Notes under the pieces: generated by a model | Told to the model about the DNA's origin: nothing | Database searches by the model: none | Seen by the model: only the letters and a program-made list of their open reading frames with translations | Source: Gliomastix tumulicola | Lineage: Eukaryota; Ascomycota; Sordariomycetes; Hypocreales; Bionectriaceae | DNA length: 64,000 nucleotides | Assembly: GCA_001599755.1 (NCBI GenBank) | Contig: BCHX01000002.1 | Coordinates: 3,516,330-3,580,329 of the forward strand | Direction of reading: 5' to 3' | Position numbers and translations under genes: made by a program | Shown: positions 1 through 10,692 of the stretch, piece by piece | Numbering within the stretch: position 1 is the first letter of the stretch | Layout: each line of letters starts with the position of its first letter

Positions 1-1024
1 CGTCGTCGAGGGAGCAGGAAGCTTCGGGTGCAGATAGGCGTCGAGGGCGAATTGACTGTAGCCGACTTGTATAAACGAGAAACGAGAAAACGGAGAGGGA
101 GGTAAGGTAGGTCGCAGAAGAAGGCTGGGGTGGTGGCGGACTGTGGGACGCCTTTCTTCAGGTTCAACTGATGATTGGGAATGGGATGGGATGCCCTGGC
201 AAGCCTGGGCGGTGGATGTCTGGGCGTCTTGGGGCTTGGGGGGGCAGCAACCTCCACTGGAACTGAAAGGGGGGGCGGTGTTATTAGTGGCCAGGAAGAA
301 GCCGCCTCGCTGTGACTTGCAGCAGTTGGTTATTTCTCACTAGCGATTGCGCCGGGCTAGTGCTAGCCGAGGGGGGATTATTAGTTGATCAGTGGCTGTT
401 GCAGTGCGATCTGATGTCTTAGGAATCCGGCGATGCAGAAGCGGGAAGCGAGGAGGGTCTGTGATGAAGCAGTGCTCCCGTTTCATTTATTTATTTACTG
501 CCAGAGTGTCCGTCCGTGGGCTTGCAGTGAATGCGAGTGGTGATAACGGACGGTTGGGGGGCCTGCCTGCTTGGGAGCTTTGGGGGGGGGTTCCTCCAGC
601 CCATCTCCAGCCTGTTCCTTGCTTGCGCTTCGCTGCTTCCAGCCAGTGAGCCTGTCGGCCTCCACCTCAAGTTTAGCGGTTTACAGGCGATGCGGGGTGG
701 GGCCCCCTTCCCCCCCATCTTCCCATGTTTCCCCTAAGGAAAGCGCCAAGACGTGCCCCGGAAGCCCAGACATGTGGGAATTGCGGGTACATGACCACTG
801 GGAGTGGAGTCGCTGGCGACGACCCAGTGCAGCGAGTCGATGCACAAAGTTCACTTTCAGGGCTCAGAAGGGGATGGAACCTTGGGAACCATCGCGGAAC
901 GCAAGACTGAACTTGGAAGGGGGCTGGTGTCCGGCTGGTCGGTAGAGTCCTGTGATACGCATCTGCTGTGATACCACCGTCGTACTATCTGCCGTGCACG
1001 AGATCAATCCAGATCTCTCCCTCC

Positions 1025-1053
1025 CCTCTCTCTCTCTCTCGCGCGCGCGCGCG
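1025..1053. repeat. Compound (CT)n(GC)n microsatellite
   Basis: A run of CT dinucleotides passes directly into GC dinucleotides. It is seen directly and lies outside any supported gene. The alternating GC part could adopt Z-DNA, but nothing else suggests a function. Confidence 0.85.
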
Positions 1054-2281
1054 AACATTCGCACTATATCCGCTCTTCGAGCAAACTCCGCAGCCTACTA
1101 GTAGTAGACAACCTGCTCCATCCAACCACTATGAGGCATTAGCACTGGCGTTTAATCCTCACTATGAGCATTCTATAATCGAACTAGCAAGCGCCTCAGA
1201 GTGCCTTAACGGCGGTCCAGCAGCAGAGAACCCCGCTGGCGAGCAGCAGTCGAGGCCAGTTCAGGCTGATTGGAGGCGTTGGGGCAGGTCCAGATTGCGA
1301 GGATTTAGTAGGGTGTCAGCACCGTAATATGCTTATTCTCGTTTCTCGAAGCAGCGTGCATGTCGCGGGTGCGCCCAACGACAGCCGGGGAACGCTTCTG
1401 TCATGCAACCATCCCCCAACCCATGCCCGTTTACCATCCCAAAGGCCTCCGTTTTCTTCCATGGTACCCGGCTTTTTTCTTTGGAATCATAGGTCAGGTA
1501 CTCCGTAGTAATAATAACAACGTGCTTTCTTGACTAACTCCAGAATCAGGGCAACCTTAACTCCAGCCGTTGGGTTGGGACTGTCCCATTAATAGGTACC
1601 TATAGTGCAACGGCTCACGTTCCAGGCCTCGCTGAAGGAACCTCTCCCCCGCCACCCCGCGCCGCGATGCTCACGCCACCAAATCAGTAGCCCTGGAAGT
1701 CCCTGGCAGAAGACGCAGCCCGTTTTCCCTTCCCTCTCTCGATCGATTCCGAGGCGCACGGCCAAGAACACCGAAGCCAAGGGAGGCTTTTCGGACACGC
1801 TTGCCGGGTGCCTAGCTGAAAGGCGCTCTTGGGAAATTTTGTTGAGGCCGGCCCCCTTGTCCTCTTTTTCTTGCACAGACAGAGAAGAGAGGGATGTGGG
1901 GGAAGAAGGCACACAGCAGCCCAGACCCTTCGCCCATCCTCCCTCCCTCCCATCCACCCCCAGCACATCTTCTACCTTTACGGTTGGTGGGAAATCGCAA
2001 AAACGAGCGTTCTCTTCGCCTCCTCCACGCCGCTCGTATGCGACGGGACCGAAACTTGAAGCTGATCATGCCCTGTCGTAATTGCCCATCGAATGAGGAT
2101 CAAAAGACCGTGCATTATGGAGACACCTTTCTCACCCCCTCCCCCAGATTTCGAGGAAGTTACTCGATATTACAGAGCTCTTCCTTGCGCCTAGTCGGCC
2201 CGTCTCTTACGCACAACCCCGCCCTTGCGCCGCTCTTGTCCTACCAACAGCTGGTCACACACACTGCACGTCACACTTTGG

Positions 2282-2311
2282 AGGGGAGGGAGGGAGGGAG
2301 GGAGGGGAGGA
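2282..2311. repeat. (GGGA)n tract
   Basis: Tandem GGGA/GGGGA units in an otherwise gene-free region. A similar GGGA tract lies at about 46466-46490 downstream of the CPS gene. Several closely spaced G3 runs give G-quadruplex potential on the plus strand. Confidence 0.8.
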
Positions 2312-2779
2312 GCAAACTGCTGACGGGGGGTTTGCTGAACTTCGAAGCCCTGTTGGACGCTTCTGCGAACTGTTCTCTTTTTCCGTCTGGCAAGGATCGG
2401 GATCCTCGAGGGCGTTGACGGCGCATACTGCGGCGGTATCCAGCCGAGCTTCCCTTTGTGGGGGGGAAGAGGCAAGGGCCATGGCCAACGGTTCGCAGCG
2501 GCTGACACCCTGGACGGGACGTCATCTGATGGGATAGGTAAGAATAGGTGCAAAGGGAATGGAGATTTTTAGTAGGTACGGCAGTTGCAGCGCCACCTCG
2601 TGTGACCGTGTGTGTTAGATGGATATAGCTCATGCGGTAGAAGAAAAAAATACACTGTATTGCCCTGCCTAGCAACTTGGCAATACCCTTTTGGTCCCGT
2701 CACTAGCTCTCTGAAGCACAATACGAGTACTGTTATCGTCACCTCCTCGGTACATTTCCGCGTTCCCGCAACGGCGCTT

Positions 2780-4037
2780 TTACTTCTTCTCGGCAGCTGG
2801 AGGCCCGCCACCGGTCGTCGGGAAACCCATGAAGATCTTGAAGTAGTCCTGGAAGAGCGTCAGTCAGTCAGTCAGTCAGTCGTGCGTTTTTCTTCTACTC
2901 AAGAGTGGAGGAAAGAAAGGTTTCCTTACGTAGATCATCCATTGCAAGCCGGTCAGCGTTCCGATCATGACGATACGAACGGGCAGACCGTTCCACAAGC
3001 CACGAAAGCCGATATCCTTGTAGATGCGGCCGACAGCACCGCCAAACGCCTCGCCGGGCTCGCGGTACGCGTTGAGCTTGCTGACCATGACGTCGGCCGG
3101 GTGCGAGACGATGGCGCAGAGGATACCGGCCAGGTACCCGCCGGCGAACGACACGCCCGTCTGCGCGGGCTTGCTGTAGTCGCTCTTCTGCCCGGGCAGC
3201 CGGTCGTAGATCATCTCGACGATGGTCTCGAACGAGGCGAACTTCATCATGGTGTAGGGGATCTGGCGGCCCCAGAGCGGGTAGATGCCCTTGTACAGCC
3301 CGGCCCAGCCCTCCTTGGCCGTGACGGCGCGGATGCCGTCGAGCGTGCCCTTGTACGGGTTCGGCATGGTGCCCTGCATGCGCACCTTGACCGACTCGAA
3401 GGGGCAGAGCGCGATGTCGGCGAAGAACTCGGCCGAGGCGGACGCCGCGAGGTACAGCCCCGTCTTGTACTTGTGCGCGGCCTCGGCGCCCGCGAGGTCC
3501 GAGTAGGTCTTCTTGAAGTACTCGTACAGGCCGTACTTGAAGGCGCCCTGGGCCGAGTAGCCGATCAAGGTTGGGCTCCAGCCGGTGAAGATGCCGCGGA
3601 CGCCCTCGCCGCGGAAAATCTTGCCCCAGGCCTGGAAGTTGCCCGTGTACAGCTTCGAGTCGACCTGTCTGCGGGTCTTGACGAGGTCCAGAGGTGTGAC
3701 GGCGGTGTGCGTGAGGCCCTGTGAGATGGAAGCTGCGGTCAGCAGAAGTCTGATAGATATATATAGGGATGCTGATTGGGTCTCATACGCAAGCGAGGAG
3801 ACCTCCGAACGTGCACGAGGCATAGTACGCGCCGGAGTAGAGCTCGATCTTGCCCGAGCTGGCCGGCGCCTTGTCCTTGACGGTGCCGGCGACAGACAGC
3901 GCGGCGCCGTAGAGCTCCGGGCGAGCTTGGTAGGGCGTAGCCTTGGACTGAGCCGCAGGCGCAGGAGCCCTGCCCATTGACGCAGGACGAGGGAAGAACC
4001 CCTGCAGAGAGTCTCGGTTCGGATAGAGGGGCGACAT
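2780..4037 (-). CDS. MIR1: Mitochondrial phosphate carrier (MIR1/PIC type)
   Basis: Inner-membrane carrier that imports phosphate with protons into the mitochondrial matrix for ATP synthesis. Three exons, 4037-3789, 3718-2930 and 2848-2780, join in phase to 368 residues. The first carrier signature, PLDLVK, is at about residue 92 directly after the first splice junction. The second repeat has PFESVK and the third SHPADVMVSKLN, as in phosphate carriers. The product ends WMIYDYFKIFMGFP followed by a short Pro/Gly/Lys tail. About 80 residues rich in Pro, Ala and Ser precede the first repeat. Three carrier repeats of about 100 residues match the family length. The start at 4037 is the first ATG of the exon that carries the ACTFGGLLAC segment. 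The second intron holds a tandem CTGAC array. The gene is divergent from the CBS-domain gene at 4852. Confidence 0.95.
2859..2881 (-). repeat. Tandem TGAC repeat in carrier intron 2
   Basis: Five tandem ACTG units on the coding (minus) strand create five overlapping CTGAC motifs, about 12 to 30 bases before the CAG acceptor at 2849. CTGAC fits the fungal branch-point consensus CTRAC, so several lariat branch sites may be available. Confidence 0.75.
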
Positions 4038-4851
4038 GATTAATACAAGCAGGGTCCGCGGACCATATATCACAGGTAAGGGTCGCTTATCGCAGGATCG
4101 ATCTCTCGTGGTGAGACGATGAAATATTCCCCGGAGAGATGGAGGGAAGGGGGTTTGGCCTCGAATTGGGATTTGCCTAAATGACGGCGACAGTTCAAAG
4201 GTAGAACAGAGTTCAGCTGCGCGAGGCAAGATAGGTATGAGAGATAACGAGACAGCTTGTGACTGGGAGCTCAGCCAACGTCACGGAGATAAAGCGGCGG
4301 GATGATTTGAGGCCCCGGAGCGGCGGGATTCATGGAGGGCGGCATGTCAGGCATGGTGACATCACTGGTCACAGCGCCGCAACACCACCAACCATTGGCC
4401 AAGCTCGCCATTGCGTGTGTGCTATTGGCGCACGGCGGCTGACTCACGCTCACTCAGAGGCGCAGCGCCAGCCTCCAGGTCTCACCGAAGCACTCAGCAG
4501 AGACAATTGACAGCTGTTGAAGCGTGTGGGACGTGAGGTCGAGAGTGGATTCTTGCGTGACGGGTCTGAAGAGGGATGTGCAAAAAGACCCTGGTTGACA
4601 GCTAGCCTGGTACCTGGATAATCACCCCACCTGTTAGCATTTGTGCGTCGGGCGCCATAAGTTTGTATCACGAGCGAAGTACCCCGCTATTTTAAATTGA
4701 CGACAACTTCAGAGTCTTCGCAATTGCAGGCGACCCCCTCCAACCAAGCAGTTACAAAGTGCACAACGGCAGCCGACGACCTCGAAGCCTCGCCAACTCG
4801 GCCTTCTCACCCACACTGACCTGAACGAGCCGCCATTCCCTCCCCGTCATC
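4038..4851. promoter_or_regulatory. Divergent promoter region, carrier / CBS gene
   Basis: About 0.8 kb between two divergent start codons, with no reading frame of its own. It should hold both promoters. No TATA box or named factor site was clear enough to call. Confidence 0.45.
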
Positions 4852-5437
4852 ATGGCCACGGCGCCAACCACAGCAGCCGACGCTGCTCCCGCCTCTAAGC
4901 CCTTCCAGTCGGCCTGGTCATCGCGCTACCGTGGGGTAAGTCGTCGGCGCTTCCTGTCCCCCGATCGAATCCCGCAGCTCTGATTCCTGACATTCCTTTC
5001 TCCTCCTCAAGGCCACGGTAGAAGACCTCGACCCACCCGCCGCCCTCTCCCTCAACCCGTCCGACGCCATCTCCCTCGCCCTCCTCTCCGCCTTCGAGCG
5101 CGACTACACCCACCTCACCGTCGTCGACGCCCAGACGCGCGCCCTGCTGGGCTACATCTCCATCCCGAACCTGCAGTCGCAGCTCGACTCCGGCCGCGTC
5201 AAGCCCGAGGACCCCCTGTCGGCCGCCATGACGCGCTTCCAGCGCAAGGGCCGCACGTACAAGGTCATCACCATGGAGACGACGCTCGAGGACCTCGAGG
5301 CCTTCTTCCGCGGTGGACGGACGGATGGCAGCTGGGGCGAGGGGTTCGCCGTCATCACGGATGAGAATAGGCGGTTCGTGCTCGGCGTTGCGACGGTGCA
5401 GGATCTGGAGGAGTTCGTCAAGAGACGGCCTGCGTGA
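4852..5437 (+). CDS. CBS-domain pair protein
   Basis: Small protein of 169 residues built almost wholly of a CBS (Bateman) pair, a module that binds adenosyl nucleotides or other regulatory ligands. Exon 1 is 4852-4935 and exon 2 is 5012-5437. The intron begins GTAAGT and ends in AAG, a less common acceptor, and it restores phase. The first CBS repeat covers about residues 40-85 (segments SLALLSAFERDYTHLTVVDA and LLGYISIPNL). The second covers about 90-165 (MTRFQRKGRTYKVITMETTLE... and FVLGVATVQDLEEFV). There is no enzymatic domain, signal peptide or membrane segment. Stand-alone CBS proteins of this type are common in ascomycetes. The ligand and partner cannot be read from the sequence. Confidence 0.88.
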
Positions 5438-5960
5438 GGAGGAGGGATGGACTGATTGATGCGTCGAACCCAGCGTTGGCTTGAGAGACCTTGATGGTGG
5501 GGGGGCAAAGGGCGAGTTGCGGTTTTTCGGTGGATGGTGTGCAAAGCATGCGACTGTGCGATTTACTAGACTGGCGACACGATGCTACGATATCCAGGGC
5601 TAAAAACGAGAGAACTCTTGGGGGTTTACACGGGAGCCGGTTTGGTCTCACAACTAGGGACTGGATGTGAGGCGGGAAGGATGAGCTTCTTAGTAGCCGC
5701 CTTCACATATTGAAGCTCCTGAATAAATACGAGATTATGAAGTCTATGACTGGGAACTTCCTAGGACGGGAATTCTTGGTTTTTTTTTTTTTGGCTGTGC
5801 TTCGGGCTCTCAGCGTGACAGGCACCCATCTAAGCGATCGCAACGGTGTGAAGGGACAAACAATGGGCATCTATCGTGTACCTTGATCTATGTTGCAACA
5901 TGTACAACTCAAATCCCAACATCTAGATTCCTCCCAACACAGAACCCAGACCAAAGTCGT
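5438..5960. other. Convergent intergenic region
   Basis: Shared 3' flank of two converging genes. It contains a poly-T run near 5779-5791 and AATAAA-like A/T stretches near 5720. Nothing else was seen. Confidence 0.5.
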
Positions 5961-6603
5961 CTAACCGACCCAGTTGTACACAAGCCGGATCGCCGCCCTC
6001 TCGCTCCCCTTGGTCACGACGACATTCCTAGCATACCGCCTCACGCCGTCGATGACCTGGAACCCCCAGACCTGGCGCGCCGTCCACCCGTTGCCCTTGC
6101 TCTCGACGTGGCTGATGAGCAGCTCGCCGGCGTCGGCCTCCCAGCCCTGGCGCAGGAACTCGTCGTCGATGCCGTCGGCGCCCGTCCACCACGTGCGGCC
6201 TTTCACCTCGCCGAAGAGCCAGTCCGAGTGGTCGCGCCACTCGCCGTCGATGCAGCGGCGCTCGTGCGTCGAGCTCAGACCCGCGGCCGTCTGCTCGATG
6301 TCGATGTGGTAGACGATGTCGGTGCTCGTGCTGGGCGGCTTGGGCGGCGCCTGGTACTGGTTGATGTCGAGGCTGACGCTGGCCACGGCGATGCCCTTGC
6401 GGACGAGGAAGCCGATGCCCTGGATGGCGAGCACCGGCTCGGGGCTGTCGGAGATGGACTTGTCCTGGAAGGGAAAGATGTCAGTGGGTGTTTGCGTACT
6501 AAGGTGCTAGTAGGGAGAGCTCGAGGACAGAGAGGGGGTGCTGGCTTACCATCGCCCACTTGCCCGTGAGGTTCTTCAACGTCTTGTCCGCGGGAGCAGC
6601 CAT
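5961..6603 (-). CDS. Lipocalin-like small fungal protein
   Basis: A 185-residue protein from exons 6603-6550 and 6464-5961, joined in phase 0 through a GTAAGC...CAG intron. The N-terminus contains the LTGKW motif typical of the first strand of calycin (lipocalin/fatty-acid-binding) barrels, followed by many alternating hydrophobic strands. Trp residues are conspicuous (EWRDHSDWLFG, GRTWWTG, TARQVWGFQ). There is no signal peptide, so it is probably cytosolic. I recognise it as a conserved uncharacterised ascomycete family that probably binds a small hydrophobic ligand; the fold assignment is inference and no substrate is visible. A TATA box lies about 100 bases upstream of the ATG. Confidence 0.8.
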
Positions 6604-7757
6604 GTTTGCGATTCTGATCGTCGTCTTTCGCGGTACGGAAAGAGAGAGAATGGTGGAGGAATGATGTAGGACGAGTGGGGAGGGAGCGAAGAGGAAGAGG
6701 CCCTTATATATGTGCTGATTTTTGTTTACGCCACGTCCCAGGCACATGTGTTTATTTGTTGGCTACCGAGTTGGGAAGGCAGGAATTTCCACGGGGACCG
6801 TTGAGCGCATGGACACAAATTCCCAACCGATACATGTACCAGGCACAAGGTTCATAGGTACTGCGGTACTACTAGTAGGTATAGTAAGTAGCCCTCCCAT
6901 CTGGTTGGACTGCTGGGCCTACGAATCATGCACATGCAAGTTGGATCTACAGACTGCGAGTCGGTGGGCAGCTACTCTTCGCATCCGGCCCTGATCACGA
7001 CTCGAGCAGAGCTATTTAGTCAACCTCAATTGATGCTTCAAGCCTCGCATCTGCTCTGAGAACAGAACATCCCTCCGCGGTCTCATAACCTTGACATCGC
7101 ATCTCGTCTGTCTCAACCGTCGCTCTTATTGTGTCCCCTCCCCCGCTTCGAGGGGTAGCACCCCCATCCCCCAAGAAGGCTGCGACGACTCGCCATGCCC
7201 TAAAAGGCCGTTGACCCGTCGGAACGGGCAATCTGATCGTTTCAGGCGGGGGGTGGCTGTGCTTTCCACATGCTTTTCTCGTGCTTCCCATCTGGCACCA
7301 ATTCACGGCGAGGGCCGTGCCTTTGCACATGGCGCCGAAAGGGCACGAGGCCAGCCGAGGTTCCCCTGTGCGACCTCCAAAATCCGGGCCCCCCTAAAGA
7401 GTGCTAATTTGCTAAAAGGCTGCTAAAGTTACAGGGCTTCCCCTCGCTGATGACGTCGGCTTCCCGATACGAGCAGGTGGGGGCAGCTCATTTTACAGTG
7501 GAATGGCACAATGGCACAATGGATGGATCACGGATAAGAACTTCACCATTGTCACTTTGCGATGAGAGAAGAGGATGATTAAGCTTAAGGTGTCACTTTC
7601 CCTGACCCCATCCTTATTCAGGACTGTGGCTCGTCACAAGATGAGGCTGCCTGAACCTCTCCCCCTTTCTTCCTTACACGTGGGAATCGCAGGACAGCCG
7701 AGGAATAATAGCATCAACCCCTGACACAGTCTATCCCCCTTGGCATCGTCTCATCTC
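6604..7757. other. Intergenic region
   Basis: Promoter of the lipocalin-like gene on the left and 3' flank of the monooxygenase on the right. Frames here are short and unlike genes. No RNA gene was recognised. Confidence 0.5.
6703..6710 (-). promoter_or_regulatory. TATA box of lipocalin-like gene
   Basis: TATATAAG on the minus strand, 100 bases upstream of the ATG at 6603. The position and sequence fit a core promoter TATA element. Confidence 0.5.
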
Positions 7758-9673
7758 TCACAGACCATCCCTCGACAACACCTTGTTCAGGACCTCCGTC
7801 AACTTGGCCTCGAAATCAGGCACGACGCTCTGCGACCGCCACGCGACGAACCGATCCGGACGCACCAGGATGCATCCGTCCTCCTTCACGCCCCTGATCG
7901 CGGTCCAGTCGCGGTACACGTCGTGATGCTCGAGGCCAAAGCCGATGCCGTGCGCCTTGATCGGGATCCCCGTGGCCTCGCGGACCTTCTCTGCCGCCGC
8001 CGCCCACCCTTCGCCGCCTCGTCCGTAGAACAGGGCGAATGCGCCCTTGCCGGCGAGGTCATGCGTCGAGACCTCCTTCTCGCGCTCGGCGACGTCCAGC
8101 CAGGCGTGGGGGAGTCGGCTGCCGGGATACGTGCTGACCTGCATCGTGACGACAGGGTCGCCCTTGACCTCCGGCCTCGCCTCGGGCTCGTCGTCCAGGT
8201 ACACGGCGCCCGAGACGTAGAACTGGCCCGACGCCAGCCCCATGCTCTCGCCCTCGCGCCTGTTGCCCTCGAGCGCGTGGAAGAGCTCCTCGCGTCGCGC
8301 GGCGCCCGCCTCGTTGGTCTCGTACAGCTCGGCGATCTGCCGGGCGCCCTCCTCGGGCGTCGGGGCGAACATGCCGAGCGACGCCCACACGCGGCCGTGC
8401 GCGCGGAAGCACTCGTTGGCCTCCTTGACGAGCTGCGCGCCGATGGGCTGCCTCTCGACCGTGTACGAGTCGAGGAGGGCGGGGCCCGCGAAGCCCCTGG
8501 CGACGTAGGCCGCCTTCCATCCGAGGTTGTAGGCGTCCTGGATGCAGGTGTTGCTGCCGAGCGCAAGGGCCGGCGGGTGGCGGTGGGCAGCGTCGCCTAG
8601 GAGGAAGACGTCCCGGCCGGAGGAGAACGTTTCTGCGACATCTTCGCGGACCACCCAGCCATCGACGCGCGAGATTTCCACGTCGATGGTGTCATCGCCA
8701 ATCAGCTCCTTGATGTAGGCCACCAGCTCCGGGTTATCGGGCGTGAGCCTCTTGGCCACACTCTCCGTCCCGCCCGGGTTGATGACCATCAGAATCCACT
8801 CGGTCCAGGGCCTGATCATACGGAGACAGGGGCCGGCGCCGAACTTGGACGCCGTGTCCGGCCGCATGATCCAGTGCAGCTGGGCCTCCCTCTCGCGCAT
8901 GATGTTGGTCAGGTCCGCCTTGAAGAGCACGTTCATAGCCACGCCCTGGGACGGCTTCTGGTCGAAGTGGAATTGGAAGCTCCGCGCCACGGTACTCCGG
9001 CCGCCATCGGCACCGAACAGGTACTTGGTGCGAACCCCGTAGGTGGCGTTGGTGACGAGGTCGAGGAGCTTGCACAGGACCGTGCCCGTCTCCTCGCGCG
9101 TGGCCTCGACAAGCTGCGTGTTGAAGCGGACAGGGAATCCGTGGTGGCCCGCGTACGTCACGATGAGCGGCTCAAGCAGGTGCTGAGCAAGGTCGAGATA
9201 CGTGCAGGGCGACGACTGGGCAATGTCTCGCGTGCTGTTGGGGTGTCCTCCCCAGTACTTGACCTTGCCGTACTCCACGCCCACCATGCTGCGAGCCCAC
9301 CGATGGGCCTGGAGGGCTTTGCCCGTCGATCCGAGATGCAGGGCGTCTTGCTCGAGGCCAATATCCCGAAGACACTCTGTGTGTGTGTGATGAAATGCTT
9401 AGCAACCGCTCTCTACAAAGAATCTCAACCTCACAGGACATCAAATACTAACCCATAGCGAAAGGGTTGTTAGTATGGGCGCGAGGCGTATCGGCCGTGG
9501 TTGGAGCATTGGAGATGATCAACCCCTTGATTCCTGTTTCCCGTCAACATGCAGCCTTTTGAGACAGTAGAAATAGGGGACTCACCATTCTGCCCCAGGA
9601 AAGCTGCAAGGCAGCCACCGGTAGGACCGGCTCCAACCACCAGGAAGTCGGTCTCAAGGACAGGTGAGGCCAT
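7758..9673 (-). CDS. FAD-dependent aromatic monooxygenase (phenol hydroxylase type)
   Basis: A 595-residue flavoprotein hydroxylase of the PheA/TfdB (phenol 2-monooxygenase, 2,4-dichlorophenol 6-monooxygenase) group, which uses NADPH and O2 to hydroxylate phenolic rings. Exons are 9673-9586, 9533-9453 and 9376-7758. The junctions rebuild LGQNGIKGLI and NNPFAMECLRDIG, both as expected for the family. The FAD-binding GxGxxG is VVGAGPTGG near residue 12. The DG motif GADGGRSTVAR is near residue 185, and the second FAD motif LLGDAAHRHPP precedes LGSNTCIQDAYNLGWK. The last 180 residues form the thioredoxin-like C-terminal domain of phenol hydroxylases. There is no signal peptide. It stands alone, with no ring-cleavage dioxygenase or regulator beside it. 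The substrate is unknown, and a role in phenol or flavonoid catabolism is inference. Confidence 0.92.
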
Positions 9674-10692
9674 CGCTACGCAGGTGAAACTTGACTATAA
9701 GACTGTAAAGCAGGTGTGCAGTCGTTGGCTCTGCCCAACCCGTCTCCTACGCCCTGCTCAATCGGGCCCAGCCCTCCTTATGTAGCATCCAGACCCTCGA
9801 CCAACACGGACAAACCCCCCTCCCGAGGAATCGAGACCAGGCCGTTGGTCATAGTTCCGTTGGTCGCGTCCTAGTTGCTTTGCCGTGCGGTTGGTGACTA
9901 ATAATGCACTTCCCATTCCCATTTTTGCCGGGACGAGCCGAAACAAAGACGTCCTGCATTCCATCTGGGGACGAGACCAGGCTGACTAAACCACTTGTAT
10001 ACGATTTGTGAGAACCAACATCGGGCCTTGGCCCCTTTGTTGGTAGTGTAGTTAGATAGGCATACAGAGCTATTTGTGACTCGTCATAACCACGTGCGCG
10101 ACTAACGGGCATGAGTGCTACTCTGGGGAATATTGCCCAAACGAGGCAAGCGCCTGCATGCGCCCGCGCTCCTAAAGACGAGGAGCCTCGTTCCTTATTT
10201 TGATTTTGTCATTGGGGCCAACGGTCGGTTGTGGAATGTGGTGGTTGGAAAATTCCCAATAGGTCAACTCCGAGGAGGCTCGTACGGGGGTTGGAGGAGA
10301 GATCCATTCTTTGTTCAACGGCCTGCTTGGATGCTGATAACTTATGGGACGACTAGCCAGGGGTAATAGTGCATAACCTAGCCACGGAAGGAATCGTAGG
10401 ACCGTTGAGACGAGTACATATCTGCCGACGCTAGAAGACGTACGTACATAGGAGCCGATGAACTTGGCCTGGGCTGATCCTGTCAGTCAAAAGGCAAGAA
10501 ATGCCCGACCAAAACGTATGATACTTATGAGGGGGCAATATATGTGTCCGCTTTGGGGTCCGAGAAATATCAGTTAACAGCAACAGTTAGACTCGTATAG
10601 GACCTCATAGAATAACGCGTGTTGAAAATGGCACCGACATGTCCGAACATGCTATCCATAGCAAGCAACACCATGCAGAATCGAAACAAAGC
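9674..10692. other. Intergenic region upstream of monooxygenase
   Basis: About 1 kb between the monooxygenase start and the 3' end of the F-box-like gene. A TATA-like CATAAGG lies about 110 bases upstream of the monooxygenase ATG. No gene was seen. Confidence 0.5.

Larger units (their letters stand above)
1..2779. other. Gene-free stretch at left edge
   Basis: No reading frame here has convincing codon use, splice structure or a recognisable domain. The stretch holds simple sequence: a (CT)n run followed by (GC)n at about 1025-1053, G-runs near 240-285 and 585-595, and a (GGGA)n tract at about 2282-2311. It probably includes the 3' UTR of the phosphate carrier gene to its right and distal flank of a gene outside the window. 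Confidence 0.6.

Noticed and set aside
2603..2630. A-box-like TAGCTCATGCGG
   Set aside because: Resembles a tRNA A box but lacks a B box and any cloverleaf downstream.
2612..3724. Long plus-strand frame opposite the phosphate carrier
   Set aside because: Antisense shadow of a GC-rich coding exon. The minus strand encodes an unmistakable mitochondrial carrier, and the plus-strand translation has no family resemblance.
7740..8600. 286-codon plus-strand frame opposite the monooxygenase
   Set aside because: Shadow of the FAD monooxygenase exon; Arg/Ala/Leu-rich with no motif.
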